Shown in pieces: positions 6,759 through 8,339 of a stretch of 8,339 bases of DNA (within the stretch, counting starts at the first letter, position 1; each line of letters opens with the position of its first letter). Below the pieces are notes generated by a model, which saw only the letters and a list, made by a program, of their open reading frames with translations, did no database searches and was not told where the DNA came from. The translations under genes and the position numbers were made by a program. The stretch is from Ruminococcaceae bacterium UBA4306 (GTDB taxonomy: Bacteria; Bacillota; Clostridia; Oscillospirales; Acutalibacteraceae): positions 1-8,339 of the forward strand of contig DGUQ01000202.1 of NCBI GenBank assembly GCA_002394725.1, given 5' to 3'.

Positions 6759-7544
6759 ATGAAAAAAACAAATCACGCTATCCTGTCGGTTCTACTCGTC
6801 GCCGTGCTGCTTTTTGCTACACTGATCATCCCGGTCGGCGCAGTTGATACTTACGATACAAACAGCGGTAACACAGTCAACACCGTCTATCGCTTAGGCG
6901 ATGCTGACCGTAACGGAAACGTCAGCGTTACTGACGTCGCCTATATTTTGCGTTATGTTGTAGGTATCAACCAAGATAAAGTTGACGCTGATTGGCTTTT
7001 ATATACCGGTGACGTCGATGGTAACGGTAAAGTCGATGTCCATGACGCCGGCTATATCCAACATTGGCTTGCAGGATTATATGTTCCCTATCGCGTCGGT
7101 GAGCCGATCCAAAATGACACATCACCACAAGAAAGGGTCTGGCCGCTGCCGGGATACTACACTCTCCCCTACATTTGCAGTGATGATTCGCAATATATCA
7201 CTATCGACGCACCGGTCGGTACCCCTGTTTTAGCAGCGGAATCGGGAGTTGTTGTAGCAGTAAATAATACCTGTCCCCATCTCAACGCATTATGTACCTG
7301 TGGCGGAGGTTACGGCAACCATGTATGGATTCGCACCAACTCGGGTATAGAGATGATTTACGGTTATCTCTCCGCAACTGATGTCAAAGTCGGAGATAAC
7401 GTTACAGTAGCAGACACCATTGGATATGTCGGCTCGACCGGATTTGCAAGAAGTCCTTCCCTGCTGTTCGAGTGCCGTCGGGACGGCGTCAAGATCGATC
7501 CTTTATCCATATATGTCATCGACTCCGATGAGCATATCTGTTAA
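6759..7544 (+). CDS. Secreted dockerin protein with degenerate M23/LytM-like domain
   Basis: The 261-residue protein has a signal peptide (1-28: KK, a hydrophobic core, then VGA). A type I dockerin follows, with two calcium loops, DADRNGNVSVTD (48-59) and DVDGNGKVDVHD (85-96), each with its following helix. Both loops keep the calcium-ligand positions. Residues about 127-250 follow the M23 peptidase fold: APVGTPVLAAESGVVVAV (151-168), GGGYGNHVWI (182-191), YGYLS (201-205), VKVGDNVTVADTIGYVGSTG (209-228) and SPSLLFE (232-238). By my alignment the usual HxGxD is S144/T148, the HLS histidine is Y203, and HLHFE reads SLLFE, so all metal and catalytic positions are lost. It probably binds cell wall or regulates another hydrolase, held on a cohesin scaffold. 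A GGGAGG site lies five bases before the ATG. Domain calls are firm; the function is inferred. Confidence 0.85.
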   Translation: MKKTNHAILSVLLVAVLLFATLIIPVGAVDTYDTNSGNTVNTVYRLGDADRNGNVSVTDVAYILRYVVGINQDKVDADWLLYTGDVDGNGKVDVHDAGYIQHWLAGLYVPYRVGEPIQNDTSPQERVWPLPGYYTLPYICSDDSQYITIDAPVGTPVLAAESGVVVAVNNTCPHLNALCTCGGGYGNHVWIRTNSGIEMIYGYLSATDVKVGDNVTVADTIGYVGSTGFARSPSLLFECRRDGVKIDPLSIYVIDSDEHIC

Positions 7545-7564
7545 AATATGATATCCGAAAGCAT

Positions 7565-7600
7565 TACGCCGCTCCAAAGTTTCGGAGCGGCGTATTCTTT
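7565..7600 (+). terminator. Intrinsic terminator after the dockerin gene
   Basis: An 11-bp perfect stem (7565-7575 with 7584-7594) with an eight-base loop starts 20 bases after the stop codon and is followed by TTCTTTCT. The T-run is interrupted, so it may be of moderate strength. Confidence 0.72.
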
Positions 7601-7639
7601 CTGCTATTTAAAAGATATAAAGCATCATCAAAACACTGC

Positions 7640-7665
7640 AAAAAGCCGCCCCGAACGGAGCGGCT
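7640..7665 (-). terminator. Intrinsic terminator after the small P-loop gene
   Basis: On the minus strand AGCCGCTCCG (7665-7656) pairs with CGGGGCGGCT (7653-7644), with one G-T pair and a minimal loop, followed by TTTTT from 7644. It lies 18 bases after the stop codon of the gene at 7683-8099. Confidence 0.82.
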
Positions 7666-7682
7666 CTGTTTCTGTGCTAAAA

Positions 7683-8099
7683 TCAGATCTCTTCGCAGAC
7701 AGCCTCAAGACCTCGGGGCAGATCAGCCTCGCCGGCGGATACCAGCAGGGTGATATGCGCCTCACTCTCCTTGGAGAGCGCGTCGAGCTTGGTGATGAAT
7801 TCCTCGATACCCTCAACGCCCTGGGGAGCGATCTTGAAGGTAGAATCGACAAAGATATCGGTAACGTCATAGTTACCCGCGCAAATACCGCTGATAAAGC
7901 CGAGAAGCATCTCATAGCCCTTGATGCCGTAAACGTCGGTATCGATCAGACGCGCCTTGTGGGTCACGTCATAGGTCAGACCCGCGCCCTTTTCGATAAC
8001 AACTACGTTACCGCTGGACTTCGCGACAGCGTCGTTCGCGAGCTGAATGAGCTTCTTCGTCTTACCGGAGCCTTTTTTGCCAATAATTAATGTAACCAT
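7683..8099 (-). CDS. Small P-loop nucleotide-binding protein, unrecognised
   Basis: I do not recognise a named family for this 138-residue protein. It begins MVTLIIGKKGSGKTKKL with a complete Walker A motif (G7 to T14, GxxxxGKT). A hydrophobic strand ending in aspartate (IFVD, 82-85) fits Walker B. A third strand, ITLLVSAG (116-123), fits the core of a small P-loop NTPase. There are no membrane segments or DNA-binding motifs, so it is probably a cytosolic ATP- or GTP-binding protein. The start at 8099 gives the Walker A its normal distance from the N-terminus and has AGGAGG nine bases upstream. The upstream in-frame start at 8138 would place that site inside the gene. It follows pgi by 48 bp on the same strand and ends at its own terminator, so the two are probably co-transcribed. 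Its role is unknown. Confidence 0.8.
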   Translation of the reverse strand: MVTLIIGKKGSGKTKKLIQLANDAVAKSSGNVVVIEKGAGLTYDVTHKARLIDTDVYGIKGYEMLLGFISGICAGNYDVTDIFVDSTFKIAPQGVEGIEEFITKLDALSKESEAHITLLVSAGEADLPRGLEAVCEEI

Positions 8100-8147
8100 T
8101 TGTACATTCCTCCTGTTTGTTATATACAGTCTGTTCACACAGAAAAA

Positions 8148-8339
8148 TTACTTGAGTCTTGCTTCGAGAGCAGCCTTCTGATCCTCATAACCGGGCTTGC
8201 CCAAGAGAGCGAACATGTTCTTCTTATAGCTCTCAACACCGGGCTGATTGAAGGGATTCACGCCGAGGATGTAGCCCGAGATCGCGCATGCCTTCTCGAA
8301 GAAATAGATCAGATAACCGAGGTTGTATTCATCCATCTT
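8148..8339 (-). CDS. pgi: Glucose-6-phosphate isomerase, C-terminal end (partial)
   Basis: Only the last 63 residues are in the window; the frame stays open to base 8339, and the 5' part lies beyond the edge. The segment [20 protein letters not shown] is the conserved C-terminal block of bacterial phosphoglucose isomerases; a lysine in the YKKN part corresponds to the conserved active-site lysine of the family. The enzyme interconverts glucose-6-phosphate and fructose-6-phosphate in glycolysis and gluconeogenesis, in the cytosol. The preceding stretch [23 protein letters not shown] also fits. The stop (TAA at 8150-8148) is followed 48 bases later by the P-loop gene on the same strand. Confidence 0.93.
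   Translation of the reverse strand, partial: KMDEYNLGYLIYFFEKACAISGYILGVNPFNQPGVESYKKNMFALLGKPGYEDQKAALEARLK

Noticed and set aside
6759..7544. Active M23 endopeptidase
   Set aside because: The histidine and aspartate positions that hold zinc and catalyse cleavage appear to be replaced, so an active peptidase call is not supported.
7548..8090. 180-codon plus-strand open frame opposite the P-loop gene
   Set aside because: It spans both terminators and is antisense to a gene with clear Walker motifs; no domain is visible.

Overview
The window reads as chromosomal DNA from a Gram-positive gut or rumen Clostridia of the Ruminococcus/Oscillospiraceae type. The grounds are a zinc-type L32, strong AGGAGG ribosome binding sites, the run of a DUF512 radical-SAM-like gene, der and plsY, and a secreted protein with a type I dockerin. 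This placement is inferred from gene content, not from a search. Most of the window is housekeeping DNA; the accessory-looking parts are a hairpin-rich repeat near 5.4-5.7 kb and a dockerin protein near 6.8-7.5 kb.

Layout: 1-591 (+) is the 3' part of an FAD-dependent dehydrogenase. It converges on the minus-strand operon below and shares a 15-bp-stem terminator with it (605-637). From 5417 down to 648 (-) run four genes: a PDZ/radical-SAM-like/DUF512 protein, the ribosome-assembly GTPase Der, the acyl-phosphate:glycerol-3-phosphate acyltransferase PlsY (its ATG overlaps the der TGA), and a membrane-anchored D,D-carboxypeptidase. Upstream of this operon, 5437-5698 is a 262-bp element with perfect 17-bp terminal inverted repeats and at least seven internal hairpins. 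Next comes a two-gene operon, yceD (DUF177) and rpmF (L32), at 6513-5773 (-), driven by a perfect-consensus housekeeping promoter and closed by its own terminator.

Divergent from yceD, 6759-7544 (+) encodes a secreted protein with a dockerin followed by an M23/LytM-like domain whose zinc and catalytic positions all appear to be substituted. It ends at a terminator facing a second terminator from the opposite strand. The last minus-strand unit is the 3' end of glucose-6-phosphate isomerase (pgi, cut by the window edge) followed by a small unrecognised P-loop protein.

The genes cover ribosome biogenesis (Der, YceD/L32), phospholipid synthesis (PlsY), peptidoglycan trimming (carboxypeptidase) and glycolysis (pgi). 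No complete new defence or mobile system is visible. The best leads are the structured repeat, which occupies nearly all the space where the four-gene operon's promoter or leader should lie, and the dockerin-linked degenerate LytM protein.
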